This document shows, piece after piece, positions 21,004 to 32,400 of a DNA stretch of 64,000 nt. The notes under the pieces are model-generated. The model did no database searches, was not told the DNA's origin, and worked only from the letters and a program-made list of their open reading frames with translations. The translations under genes and the position numbers were made by a program. The DNA is from Nitzschia sp. DOCU1. Taxonomy: Eukaryota > Bacillariophyta > Bacillariophyceae > Bacillariales > Bacillariaceae. The DNA lies in NCBI GenBank assembly GCA_951394045.1, contig OX595989.1:372001-436000 (forward strand), written 5' to 3'. Positions within the stretch are counted from its first letter, which is position 1; each line of letters begins with the position of its first letter.

Positions 21004-22962
21004 TCAAAGAAAGGAAAAGCTAAAAGCTGCGACTTTCTCAGTCTTAGCCATGACACTAGTAGACGTAGTAGGACCAGATTCTTTGGTGGTCAATTCTTTC
21101 GTGTCTTGCTCCATTCGTCGTCGCCGCTTTGTCGCAACGTCGTCTGCCTGGTTCTTCGAACGACGACCCTTTGCCCTCGTCGTCTCTTGCTCTGCCTCTT
21201 CCTCCTTCCACGCCCGGCACGTCCAGCCTTGTTGTTGCTGTGCTTGATGCAAATACTTGGGCTCTACTTTGGCCAAGGCCTGGACCAAAGCGTCATGGAG
21301 ATGCTCCGGCTTGATACTCTCGACACGATCCCGACATCCACTGATTTGATCTTGTTTGTGAACCAAGAATCGCAACACATTGCCCAGATTACTGGGACTG
21401 ACATAGTTGTGCGTGATAGCGCAATTATGATCATCCAAATTAATGACCATGTGCCACCAACCGTGGGGAACAAAAATCACGTCTCCGGGAAAAAGGGTGC
21501 ATTCCATCGGCTTTTGTTGATGCGCCACATTATCAATGTTCTTGGAAGTGGTAGTTTGGTAGCGCTGCAAGTGTTCTGGCCAATATTGAAGCAACCACTC
21601 GCCCACTGACAAGGGTAAAGCAACTTCATCTCCGTCTTCGCTAGGAAAGACTCCGGGCGGTGGAATACCAGGAGGATAAAAGATCCATCGCTTACGCCCT
21701 TGGATACACGCATTCCACGCATGGGTAGAGTTGGGGTCAATGTGAAAGACGGATCCAGATCGTTTCGGTCCCATAATCAGCCAAGTATGATCTGGCCGCT
21801 CCGCAGATCCCAAGTGTTGGAACAAGTCATGTCCAAATGTCGCCGACGGATCCCACCAGGGGCAATCCTCGTAGAATTGTGGAAAGAAGTCGTCTTGCCA
21901 CTGCTGATTATTGTCCAGAGCCGTACGATCAAATAAATAGAGCGGTGACTCTTCCAGATAGTCGAATTGAGAGTAAGCTTGGTAGGCTTCCAGCGTAAAG
22001 TTGACGGGCAGTGGCGCTGCCCCCGACGTGGTGCGAAAGGATTTGTGTGGCAGATTGTGTTGTTGAAGATAGGTCGGATCGTGCCAGTACTTTAAAGCAC
22101 GTGTTGACTTTGCAGCACCTTTGATAATGACGGGCTGATTCGTAGCTTCGAACTTTTCCAAAAATGACGTGGGCGAGGATGTAATGGACTCCACCGAGAC
22201 TGACGGAATGGAATCGGTACGTGCCGTAATCTCTGGATCCAACCAAGCCTCTGGAATGGCAAAGGAGCGACATCGATGGGTGCGATAATATTCATCCGAA
22301 TAGACGCCCGGTATCGACATGGGAATGTGTGATCGAATCAGCCTTTGATCCTTGGCAAAGAGAGCAAGATACATGTCTTTCCAGGATCGCACTGGTTCGC
22401 CAGTCGCAGCAAAACTCGTACAGTCAATGATACGCTTGTCAGCATCACAACGCAACAACACCAAATCCCTCCATAATTCTGGTTGGTGACCCGCAACATA
22501 GAGATAGCGGGAAGCTTGAACAACTCTTGCCAGTGTCTGGGCATCGCAATAGCTCAGCACGCCTTGCCAGAGGTTGTCCGGCAGCCATTGTGTTTCGGTC
22601 GTTCCAGTCACAACGACATCATCGTCGCTTGCACGAAAAAATCGATTCCCACCCGGCAAACAACCATACGGATGAGCATCCTCCAGAGACAATAGGTCTT
22701 CTAGCTGGACCCGGCAGGATCGAACTCGTTTGCGTTGTTGCTCGAGTACCGTCATGGTCAAAATGAGAAGAGGTTTGATGGGTCGTCGGAGGGAGTTCTT
22801 TACTTTGACCGCTCTGCTGGGACTTGTGTATCCGTGACTCAGATTTTGGATGGTGGACGAAGGGTCTGCCTGTCCGCATCCCGAAGATAGTTGATCACTC
22901 GAAGGAGTCAGAAATAGTCCGATCGAAGCGATTGCTTTTAACACTCGTCCATGGGCCTTCAT
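21004..22962 (-). CDS. F-box/JmjC-domain protein (JMJD6-like 2-oxoglutarate oxygenase)
   Basis: 652 residues from the ATG at 22962; an internal ATG at 22755 (MTVLEQQRKRVRSC, residue 70) starts just before the conserved region and may be the true start, giving 583 residues. An F-box-like segment lies at about 125-170 (L-P-D-N-L-W-Q-G-V-L-S-Y-C...E-L-W-R-D-L). The JmjC domain lies at about 265-525: V-F-H-I-D-P-N at 405-411 supplies the Fe(II) ligands His407 and Asp409, and G-W-W-H-M-V-I-N supplies His504; T-H-A-W-N and K-R-W-I-F-Y-P-P are typical of the JMJD6 branch. The C-terminus is Lys/Arg-rich and resembles a nuclear localisation signal. Relatives hydroxylate lysine or demethylate arginine/lysine on histone or splicing proteins. 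The F-box plus JmjC arrangement resembles plant JMJ proteins. Confidence 0.88.
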   Translation of the reverse strand: MKAHGRVLKAIASIGLFLTPSSDQLSSGCGQADPSSTIQNLSHGYTSPSRAVKVKNSLRRPIKPLLILTMTVLEQQRKRVRSCRVQLEDLLSLEDAHPYGCLPGGNRFFRASDDDVVVTGTTETQWLPDNLWQGVLSYCDAQTLARVVQASRYLYVAGHQPELWRDLVLLRCDADKRIIDCTSFAATGEPVRSWKDMYLALFAKDQRLIRSHIPMSIPGVYSDEYYRTHRCRSFAIPEAWLDPEITARTDSIPSVSVESITSSPTSFLEKFEATNQPVIIKGAAKSTRALKYWHDPTYLQQHNLPHKSFRTTSGAAPLPVNFTLEAYQAYSQFDYLEESPLYLFDRTALDNNQQWQDDFFPQFYEDCPWWDPSATFGHDLFQHLGSAERPDHTWLIMGPKRSGSVFHIDPNSTHAWNACIQGRKRWIFYPPGIPPPGVFPSEDGDEVALPLSVGEWLLQYWPEHLQRYQTTTSKNIDNVAHQQKPMECTLFPGDVIFVPHGWWHMVINLDDHNCAITHNYVSPSNLGNVLRFLVHKQDQISGCRDRVESIKPEHLHDALVQALAKVEPKYLHQAQQQQGWTCRAWKEEEAEQETTRAKGRRSKNQADDVATKRRRRMEQDTKELTTKESGPTTSTSVMAKTEKVAAFSFSFL

Positions 22963-24257
22963 TCGATTCTTACTACAGTTTTAGCTGAAGCAAAGCAAAA
23001 TCATCCACGAACTACCATATCGCTATACTTACTAGTAAGATCCTCCCACCACTTTCAGCAATACTCTAGGAAACCCAGCACCAGTAGTTTCCAATGGCCT
23101 TGGCGGCTGGGTCGTAATGTCCCTGAGTCCTTCTTGTCGGCTGGTGCGGTGGTGGCGGATGGGAAAGTCGACTATGCGTTTGCGAAGCCAAGCGTCGCCA
23201 CGCAAAATTACGGTATTTTGGATAGCTGTCTTCCATGTCTCGGGGAAGCGTTGGTAACAACGCTCGCCATGTGAACCCGAACTCTGATGGGCCAGTAGCA
23301 GTCCTTTCTACTTTATTTGATTCGCTCTACTCGACGTCTGGTGTCTTCGGCATTGGAATTCCTTCAAGTTCTTGTGCAATGCGACGCTTGGTTACAGCGC
23401 TCGCGGGCACTTTCCATCGCAAGACGGACAATGGCGTTGCCCCGTTGATAACGAGAAACTGGTGCAGTACAAGAAAAATGCACCAGCTCGTTCAGCAAAA
23501 TGTACGAGAGTAACCCAAGGTATCATATGATAATAGCAGTAATACCTGAATTCGACCGTGCGCAACGCTGCTGCATCATAGTAGTACCAAATTAGTAACT
23601 TCTACTAGAAAAGGACGAGCTAATGCTGCTTTACAAGCAAGAAACGTGCATCAATAATGTAGCAAGAAATGTTCGAAGAAGAGAATCGAAGCCAAATGAA
23701 ATACATTCATCCCAACGGGGTTCTTGTTGACTTCGAAAGTCAAAGCAATTGTCTAATAGCTAGTAGCAGTCACATTCCATGCGCAACACAGCATTCGACT
23801 CCGTGACACGGGTCCGTTTTGAAAAAGTGGGCTGCTGTGCACTCCCTTCAAGCAATCTCCGTTTTCGTTAAGTATTTCAATCCGGAAGGGCCACCTCCAA
23901 AATCCCCGTAGTCTATTCTGATGGTCGCAAAAGAATCGAGAGGATTCGGTTTTTTGCCTTCCCGATCTTATTTAACGACGCCCTTTTCTACGCAATGAAA
24001 CCATTCTACGATGGCCCTGCAGATAATCAACCATAAGTAGACCCTTCGGTTTGCTGCGTAAATGCCCTTGCGACGCATGCTATTGATACAAGCGCAAGAA
24101 TTGCCCAAACACGAGAAGATATGGTGACTCATGCAAACTCATAAAATGGGAATCTTTCTCAAAAGCAAACAAGAAGCCAACTCTCTACTAAATAGAGCCA
24201 ATAGAAGGCTAGAAATAACTTCTATCTCGCAACGAGCAGTGCTAATCCATCGCAACA
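22963..24257. other. Intergenic, between divergent JmjC and cyclase genes
   Basis: About 1.3 kb. A plus-strand frame at 23235-23513 has no motif. The last 60 bp before 24258 are A-rich with a TCTACTAAATAGAGCCAATA stretch, plausibly the cyclase gene leader. Confidence 0.45.
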
Positions 24258-27200
24258 ATGTCATCGATAAGCGACGACCTGAGCAGCTGCGATAAGAGCA
24301 GCATGTCGAGCTCCTGTGCCGGCAAAGACAGCGGGAACAGCAGCAGCAGGTCCGGCCGTTCCAATCGAACCGGGGAGTCTACAGAGGACGATCTTCAAAC
24401 GATCAAAGACGCATTGGCCAAACACGAGACTAAACAAGTTTTCCGCCTACGCGTGGTCGTCGTTTTGATTTTGATCGCTGCAGCCACAGGTATCAGTCTC
24501 ACGGTGTACTTTTTGACCAAGAACGCAGAGGAGGAAGAGTTCGAGGTTCAATACTATGGACTCGCCGACAAAATCATAGAACATTTCCAAGATATGATGC
24601 AGAAAATGTCAGCAGTATCTGGTCTTGCTGTTGCGGCAACAGCCCATTCAGAGAGCATGGAGGAGATGTGGGCCCAAAAATGGGGGGCACTGGAACTCGA
24701 CATCCCAGTCGCTTGGCCCTTTGTAACGCTACCGAACTTTCAAGAGCGGGGTGGGAATGTAAGGAGTCTTTCTGGGGCGATCTATGTCTCTATCAACCCC
24801 ATCGTTACTACGGAACAGCTGCCCTATTGGGAAAGCTTCGTCCAAGGCGAAGCGAACAAATGGATGTAAGTCCCAAACAAAGGATCGTGAAGAGCCTCAA
24901 GCACTGCTTGATGTTGCTCACCTGAATTTTGTTTAACCATACAGTGACGAAGGGCTCGCCTTTCAGGAGGCCCAAGGTCTCAACAGTTTTGACGACCCGG
25001 AACGTTCCGCACTGACGCGACTTACGAACAAGAAGGTGGACCCGCTCCATACTTTTGATGCGAATGGCAGACCTCAACTTTCAGTGGCTGATGGGCCTTA
25101 CTTGCCCCGTTGGCAGACTTCCCCAGTGCTGCATATGAGCATGATAAACGAAAACCTTCTTGAAAAACCAGAAGTGGCACCCATTGCCAGAGACTGTATC
25201 GAGACCAAGTCAGCAATTCTCGGAGGCTTCGTCACCGCTCCCCCGGGAAATACGTCTCACCCAGACATGACTACAGCCTTCTTTGCAAGTCTTCGTAGCA
25301 TGTGGGAAGGCAAGCAGGTCGAATACCTTGGAGATCCAATGTCACACTTGGTTATGCCGATTTTCGATTCGTTGGAAGGCGCTGATCGCCAGGTCGTTGC
25401 TGTGCTGAAGTCCACCATTCACTGGCGCTGGTACTTGCGCCACTTGCTCCCGAAGACTACCCACGGCGTCAACGTTGTTGTGGAAAACGCATGCGATGGA
25501 AACTTCACATACCTGCTTGACGGTGACGAAGCATTTGTCGTAGGCTCTGGGGATCAACACGATCCAGAATTCACGAAGTATCATTACGGGGGAACGTTCA
25601 CGACCGAAATCCTTGAAGATGGCACTGCCCAAGGGATCCCTCTCTTCCAAGAAGGATGTCCCTACTCCTTCCATGTTTACGCCACCCAGGCGGACTATGA
25701 TCAGCATAGTACCAACGATCCAGTCATCATCTGCGTCAGCGTGGCAGCTGTCTTTCTCTTCACCATTATCATGTTCTTCACCTATGATGCACTCGTGGAA
25801 CGGCGCCAACGACTGGTCCTTGCCAAGGCGACCCAGTCTACTGCGTTAGTTTCGTCCCTCTTCCCGAAGCAAATCCGCGATCGTCTCATGGCCATCGACA
25901 CCGACAAGCGAAAGGGTGAGGCCATGGTCTCGGCAAACCAACGTCTGAAGACATTTGTGAATGGTCTCGGAGAGCAAGGAGACCAACCCATCGCTGATTT
26001 CTTTCCGCACTGCACGGTTCTGTTCTGCGATATTTCCGGGTGAGTTTTCGCGTTGGGTGACATCTACAGTGGTCCTGTCGTGCAGGCAATCTAACCTCCA
26101 TTCTTCTCTCTTCCACCAACAGCTTCACGGCTTGGAGTTCGACCCGAGAACCTGCCCAAGTGTTTATTCTTCTGCAAACTGTATTTCAATCGTTCGATTG
26201 GATTGCCAAGAGGCGCCGTGTGTTCAAAGTCGAAACTATCGGCGACACCTATCTTGCCGTCACGGGTCTTCCAGAGCCCCAGTCTCATCATGCCGTCATC
26301 ATGGCCAAGTTTGCGTGGGACTGCTTGGTCAAAATGGGCGAGATCACGAAGGAGTTAGAAGTTTCCTTGGGTCCCGATACAGGTAAGCATTTTCCCAGAC
26401 TCGTCCAAAGCCCCGCATTTCACTCGCACTTAACACTGTTCTCCGGATACAGGTGATCTCTCCATGCGATTGGGTATCCACAGTGGCAGTGTTACGGCTG
26501 GAGTCCTCAAGGGAGACAGGGCAAGATTCCAACTCTTCGGTGACACAGTCAACACTGCGGCGCGTATGGAGGGTACTGGCATGAGGGGACGTATCCAGGT
26601 CAGCGAAGCTACGGCCGAGCTGTTGCGAAAGGCCGGCAAGGAAGCATGGCTGACTCTCCGCAACAATACGGTCCAAGCTAAGGGCCTTGGGGCGATGCAG
26701 ACATACTGGCTTGTTTTGAAGGGGGAGGTGCACACAGAAAGCAGCGTCGGTTCTGGTAGAGAGATGATCGAAGATCAAAACCTTCTTAAGTCAACAAAGG
26801 TTGATCTCGAGCGACGCCATAATCTCAAGGAAACTCGTCTGGTTGATTGGGTTGCTGAAGTTTTATTGGACCACATTAAGAAAGTTCGTTCCGTTCACGA
26901 GCGTTGCTTCCCCGAACCAAAGGGGCACGAATTTCTCGTTTATAAAGCACCTGAAGGACGAATCTGTCTCGACGAGGTGCGACGAGCCATTCACATGCCA
27001 AAGTTTGATGCGCGGGTCGTTGATGCAGCTCTCGACTCCAATCTCGTGCAAGTTCCAGACGAAATTGTCGAGTCCCTTCAAGAGTATGTGTCCCTCATTG
27101 CTCAAGCCTATCGAAACAATCCATTCCACAATTTTGAGCACGCCTGTCATGTGACGATGAGTGTAAACAAACTCTTGTCGCGCATTGTGACGCCCGACAT

Positions 27201-28198
27201 TTCAACTTCTGATGAGAACAATGGCATGAGACGAGGATTGAACGAAGTGGCGGCGCAGATCCATGCCTTCACGCACGGCATCACGTCTGATCCAATGGCG
27301 GTGTTTGCGATCACCTTTTCGGCTCTAATTCACGACGTTGACCACCAAGGAATCAGCAATGTGCAGCTCATCAAGGAAGAGCCTGCGATGGGAAGACTCT
27401 ACCGCGATAAGAGTGTGGCAGAGCAAAACTCGCTGGACGTGGCATGGGATATTTTGATGTCGAGGAAATTCGAGCAGCTACGCAAGTACATCTTTGTCAC
27501 AAGAGCCGAAATGATGCGCTTCCGCCAGTTGATTGTCAACGTTGTTCTAGCGACTGATATCTTCGACAAGGAGCTTAACGATCTTCGCAAACAACGGTGG
27601 CAGGAGGCCTTCCATGACAATGGTTCGTTGCCCCCTGAGGTCGTCAACGACCTGCGAGCCACTATTGTTATGGAGCACATTATCCAAGCCTCTGACGTTA
27701 GTCATACCATGCAGCATTGGCATGTGTATCAAAAGTGGAATCGCAAGCTCTTCTCGGAACTTTACAAGGCTTGGAAGGAAGGCAGAATGGGAGCCGATCC
27801 GAGAACCTTCTGGTATAAAGGAGAGCTCGGCTTCTTTGATAACTACATCATTCCTCTTGCCAACAAGCTCCGAGAATGCAATGTTTTTGGCGTCAGCAGT
27901 GATGAATACCTCGGTACGTATTTCTTCGTCGGGTCGCACCACTGTCGTTGGTTGACTTCCAGGCGCTCACATGATTTCTGATTCTCCTGCGAAAGGCTAC
28001 GCGTTAAGAAATAGACAAGAATGGGAAGAGCGGGGTGAACAGCTCCTCCAGGAGATGATTGACGCCTGCGATAAAGCCGAGATACCAGATACAGATCATG
28101 AGTCTCGATTTATCCACGACGATCACCAATCCGTAGACGCCACAGCCTCGATGCACTCCAACTCTTCTGCCACACCGGTGGAGGACGGGGTCGTATAG
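24258..28198 (+). CDS. Two-transmembrane class III nucleotide cyclase fused to 3',5'-cyclic-nucleotide phosphodiesterase
   Basis: Five exons: 24258-24865, 24945-26039, 26123-26382, 26453-27913 and 27996-28198; 1208 residues, GT-AG introns of 70-83 nt. A Ser-rich cytoplasmic N-terminus precedes TM1 (about 64-86), a large presumably extracellular domain and TM2 (about 463-483). The cyclase domain (about 555-725) has metal-binding Asp in F-C-D-I-S-G-F (about 565) and E-T-I-G-D-T-Y, Glu at the guanine-contact position (V-E-T-I-G-D), and the transition-state Asn and Arg in V-N-T-A-A-R-M. The usual guanine-contact Cys is Gln (R-F-Q-L-F-G-D, about 681). The phosphodiesterase domain (about 850-1150) has H-N-F-E-H at about 880, H-D-V-D-H-Q-G at about 948 and a catalytic Asp near 1069. 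One chain would both make and destroy a cyclic nucleotide, probably cGMP. Cysteine/glutamine state makes the substrate less certain. Confidence 0.92.
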
Positions 28199-29157
28199 TG
28201 GCGCAGCACCCTTGAGCGAATTTATTAATACATGTGGGGGAAATAGATGATACAAAACGATGGATCTTTACGATCCGAAAGAAACACAGCAACATGTATC
28301 GAAATAGTATGAAATCCATTGATAGAGAAAAGATACCGCAGTTCACCTTCCTTGACGTGCGCTCCTAGACTAGAGTCCAAAGATACGATTCCGCCGGGAC
28401 TAGGGTTCAAAATCCCTCTTGACACCATGATCGCTCATCGCCAACGACATTAATGCCGATAGGAGCTTTACTGTCCCATGACCAGTAGCAACTTCGACCT
28501 GGTCGGAGAGATACTTTGGGTTTGTTCCTTACTTCGTATCTTCGTTTCGTTGGGTTCGAAGATGATACCAGCATTCGTATGGGTCGGTCATGGTTGTTAA
28601 ATTGGGGGGTGACTGTGGAACATGCAGAGAACAAGCACTGACGCACTTTGCGCTATAGTTCTATGGCGCGAAGTCCATCTTTCGACTTCTTGGCAAGGAA
28701 CCTGCATTCCTTGAAGGCGAACAGGTCCTGCCGACGTCTCTACGGCTGCCGCGAGTGACGAAAATATTACCTTTAAAAATAGTTATTTTGTAATATTGTC
28801 GTTGTTAAAGAATCATAGTTGAAAAAACCTTCTCTTTGAACTTTAAACCTACCGGTATCTTTGATAAAAAAATGGGACGTCTTCGTCGAACGCCCTGAAC
28901 ACATGTTTCCATCAAGAAGCGACATCAACTTTCATTTTTTTAGAAAAGGCCATCTGCTCCTGTCCTCGTCGTTGGGTCGGCGGGAGATTTTAAGGCGATC
29001 GTCTGTGGATGATCGCGACGAAACCCTTCGCTCGCCCATCACTCAAACCTTCCTCGTGCTTCGATGGCTACCGGAGAAAATCACTCCAAGTATGTGCTAA
29101 CTATGGCGGAAGTTTTTTGCATAGTTGCCATCTTTTGAAACAATAGAACTTCTAATC
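28199..29157. other. Intergenic to the boundary of the first retroelement
   Basis: No supportable gene. Frames at 28407-28646 and 28861-29100 have no recognisable content. 28760-28870 is A/T-rich. Confidence 0.45.
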
Positions 29158-29174
29158 TATGGTTCTTATAGCTA
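29158..29174. repeat. 17-bp target-site duplication, left copy (non-LTR element 1)
   Basis: TATGGTTCTTATAGCTA, identical to 38125-38141 on the other side of the element. This marks the 3' end of the minus-strand element. Confidence 0.85.
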
Positions 29175-29486
29175 ACTAACTCACTGATTACGTATGATTA
29201 CAGAACTATTCTAGATAGCCCCATACGTGCCTCCAAGGCTTTCTCTTCGCCTTCTTTTAAACTGTGGGGCGTACCGCAACAGGGAAGTGCGAAGTGGCAT
29301 CTTATCGAAGATTGCCACACATATAATTCGTAACACGGTCGATGAGCATAGTGGGAGGCTTTTTTCCCACAGGAAGGATCAGCCTTAGAACCTGGTACCC
29401 ACTTATGCTCTCGACAAGAGGACAGTATAAAGGTAAGGGACGGCGTCGTACTCGGTCTATGGGTTGTCATGTATCCGTGTCAACCC

Positions 29487-32400
29487 CTAGAGCAGTACTG
29501 TGCCTTGCAGAGGACGGGCCCGGGGTGGGTCCGCCACGCTAGTGGAGTGACTCGGGTCTGCCCCTTCACTAGCGTTGTCATCATTCGATGTTTTGGATTC
29601 CAAGCTCGCAACGCGAGCTAGTGCAGCAGAACGCAGCCACTGCTGTCGATAGGGGAGTGTTTGATCAAGCAGCTTAGCTAAGCTTGTACCTTGAAACAGG
29701 GCTCGATCAATCACGCGTAGCCGCCGAGGGCCGACATGCCACTCGTTGCGGATACATTGGTTTAAAAAGTCTTCATCAATCGTCGGGCCTCCACTTTGGT
29801 CGGAGTCCTCATGTAGTATTTTGTTGCGGTGTCGCCATAGCGAGGAGGAGTATTCCCACATGGCCATGACTAGTTTTGTGCTCCAATCGACTTGATATCG
29901 CCGGCGGTACCGGGAGGCCTTCAGGAAATCGCGTTGTGCCGCTGACCATTCGGGGGCTATTCGGCCTTTGAGCATTGCTTCCCAGCCAATTTGTTGTTGT
30001 GTGCAAAGTGCAGCCTTGATAGCGGGGTTTGGATGTGCCAGGGATGGCGGGCGTCCATGAGTCCAGTCCTCAATGCTCTTGGCAATCGCAGTGTGGATGT
30101 CTGGGTCCGTGTGCCATCGATGGAGCGTGGCATTGAGTTGTTCGCTTGCTTTAGACCGACCCGCTTTGGCCGCCTCGCTTGGGCATTGAAGGACATGAGT
30201 AACATTCTCGTTGGGGCTTTGACAGCATGGGCATTTGTCATGACTCCAGAATTGACACCTCTTCATTTGGCGCCCCGTCCCTATCTGCCCTGTGGTAAAC
30301 TTAGATACCCATTGTCGCTTCGCTTTGGTCGTATGACTTCCAGCTCGTTGGATGGCTTTGGCGTCGTATGCGATGGTGTCATTGTGATGTGGATGCTTGT
30401 TGTCCCAGTACTGTCTCAGTCGGCGATGACGAGTATGAGTGCGGATAGCTTTATCGATGGAGCCCGGTATATGGTTGCCTGCAATCTTGATGCAGATGGA
30501 ATCGGTGGATAATGGTTGCATCCATCTGTCCTGTCGACTGGTAGCGTGCCACTCTTCCTTGGCCCGTAGGTCGGCACGATCATTCAAGATTGCCCACTGG
30601 TCCAGAATTTGCTTCGGGTAACGTTCTCGTTGGTGGGCTTCCACGTACTGATAGGTCGTCGCGATTGGTAACCTTGTCTTGAGGGAGGATGTGTATCGCA
30701 GCAGATCGTAATGGCGATGATTTGGATCCACCTCTTGTCCATCCCAGAGTACCTGTTGTCCCGCAGATTGGCAATCACAGGCGATGGTGATGTGGCCTTG
30801 CGTGATCTGATGTTCTTGGCATATAACCTCAAGGGCGTACAGAATGCCTGCTATCCCACCCACTTCGCTTCGGAAGGCACACTGCAATTCGTCCTCGCCG
30901 GGAGTGACATTGCTGCCTTGTAATCCTCGTCGGTGCAGTGTCGGACGGATTTCGAATGATGCTGTACCATGTTGGTCCTTGTAGGAACCGTCGGTGATGG
31001 CCACAGCAGTACCTTGTTGGATTCCATCGGCGATTTTGGCGAGGATGCAGGGGGAGGCGTTGTGTATCTTGTTCACTTCCCACTTTGATGTTGTCAACGA
31101 CGGGACCGAGGTACGAGGTCCCGTCGTTGCCGAGGGTCGGCGCTTGTTGGGGTTGTCCTGACATTTGCCGTACCCAGTGAAGACCCACTGGTTCTCATCT
31201 TTATATCCTATGCCGCGGTGGAGGCAGCCTTGTGGTGCCGTTGTGGTGATAAACCTTGCTCGTGTCAAATCATGCCTTTCAACTTGGTACCATTGTCCAT
31301 CCTCTTGAAAGAAGACCTTTTCACTTTCTTGTTCGATTACACATGGCCATGTCGTCGGGGTTGGCGTTAACCATTCTCGCAGCGGTTCGCGTAGGCGATA
31401 TGTCCTCGAGTCCACGCATAGCTTGGCAAGAGTTGTACGCCATTCTTGCCAGTATCTTGGTGGGAGCTGGCCTTGATTCGGCCATTGATACTGGTTCGTG
31501 TATGGCGCATGATTCTTGCCTTCTAAAATGTCTTGGCGGAGGCAGAAGCCGGATCCCGTGGTTATATCTGAAAGAGTGCAGACCCGAAGGAACTTTGCGC
31601 ATTTATTGAGCCTATTGATGCAGGCAACATTGCATCCTGCCTCTGTGAACGCGTCAGCCAACGTGCGATCATTGACCCTTTGAGGCTTGATACATTCGGT
31701 GTGATCAGGGATCATGATTGCCTCCTCTGAACATGCTTTCCACAGTGATTGTATCCATGTTGTTGTTAGTAGATGGGACACCGTTTGATAATCATGAGAG
31801 AATAGAGGTCCTTCTAGTCCAAGTTCCAGCTTATGTTGTTGGACAAGCGCTCTTAATAGTTGTCCAGTGAGCGTTGGTCGATCGATGTGTCGAAGGTACA
31901 TCTTGGTTCTCTCAATGATAGAGGTGTCGTAAAGATTTCGAAATTCCAATCCGGCCAGAGCAATTGGACCGTAGAGGACTGCTCGGCTGAAATGCCTATT
32001 CAGGCCCATCTTGGGGAGTGCAACTTCAAGAACTGGTCGCATGATATCATCGCATTCTTCTTCTGTCAAGCACAGCGCCGCTAACGGGTATTCAAGTGTC
32101 TTGTAGATAGTAGTGAATAGGGCTGTGGCGGCTTCGTCCGAGCGGAGGAAGCACGTCCGAATCTTGTCCGCCCATCTCTTAGCCTTCTTTTTCAATTCTT
32201 CAACTGCTGCTTCGTCGTTACCATCTGGTGACAAATAAATCCCGAGTGTTTCAAATGCTTGCTGTGCGGTGAGTCGTTTGAACTGTTTGATGGCTCCGCT
32301 GGCATCCTTTGCCGACAGCTCTCCAGGACTTTGTTTGTACTTCCAACTACCGTCTTCCTGCCACTCAAAGTCGATTAGCCACCAGCAGCTCTTCTCGATG

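Noticed and set aside
23235..23513. Plus-strand 92-residue frame
   Set aside because: No motif and no composition bias; it lies in a probable promoter spacer.
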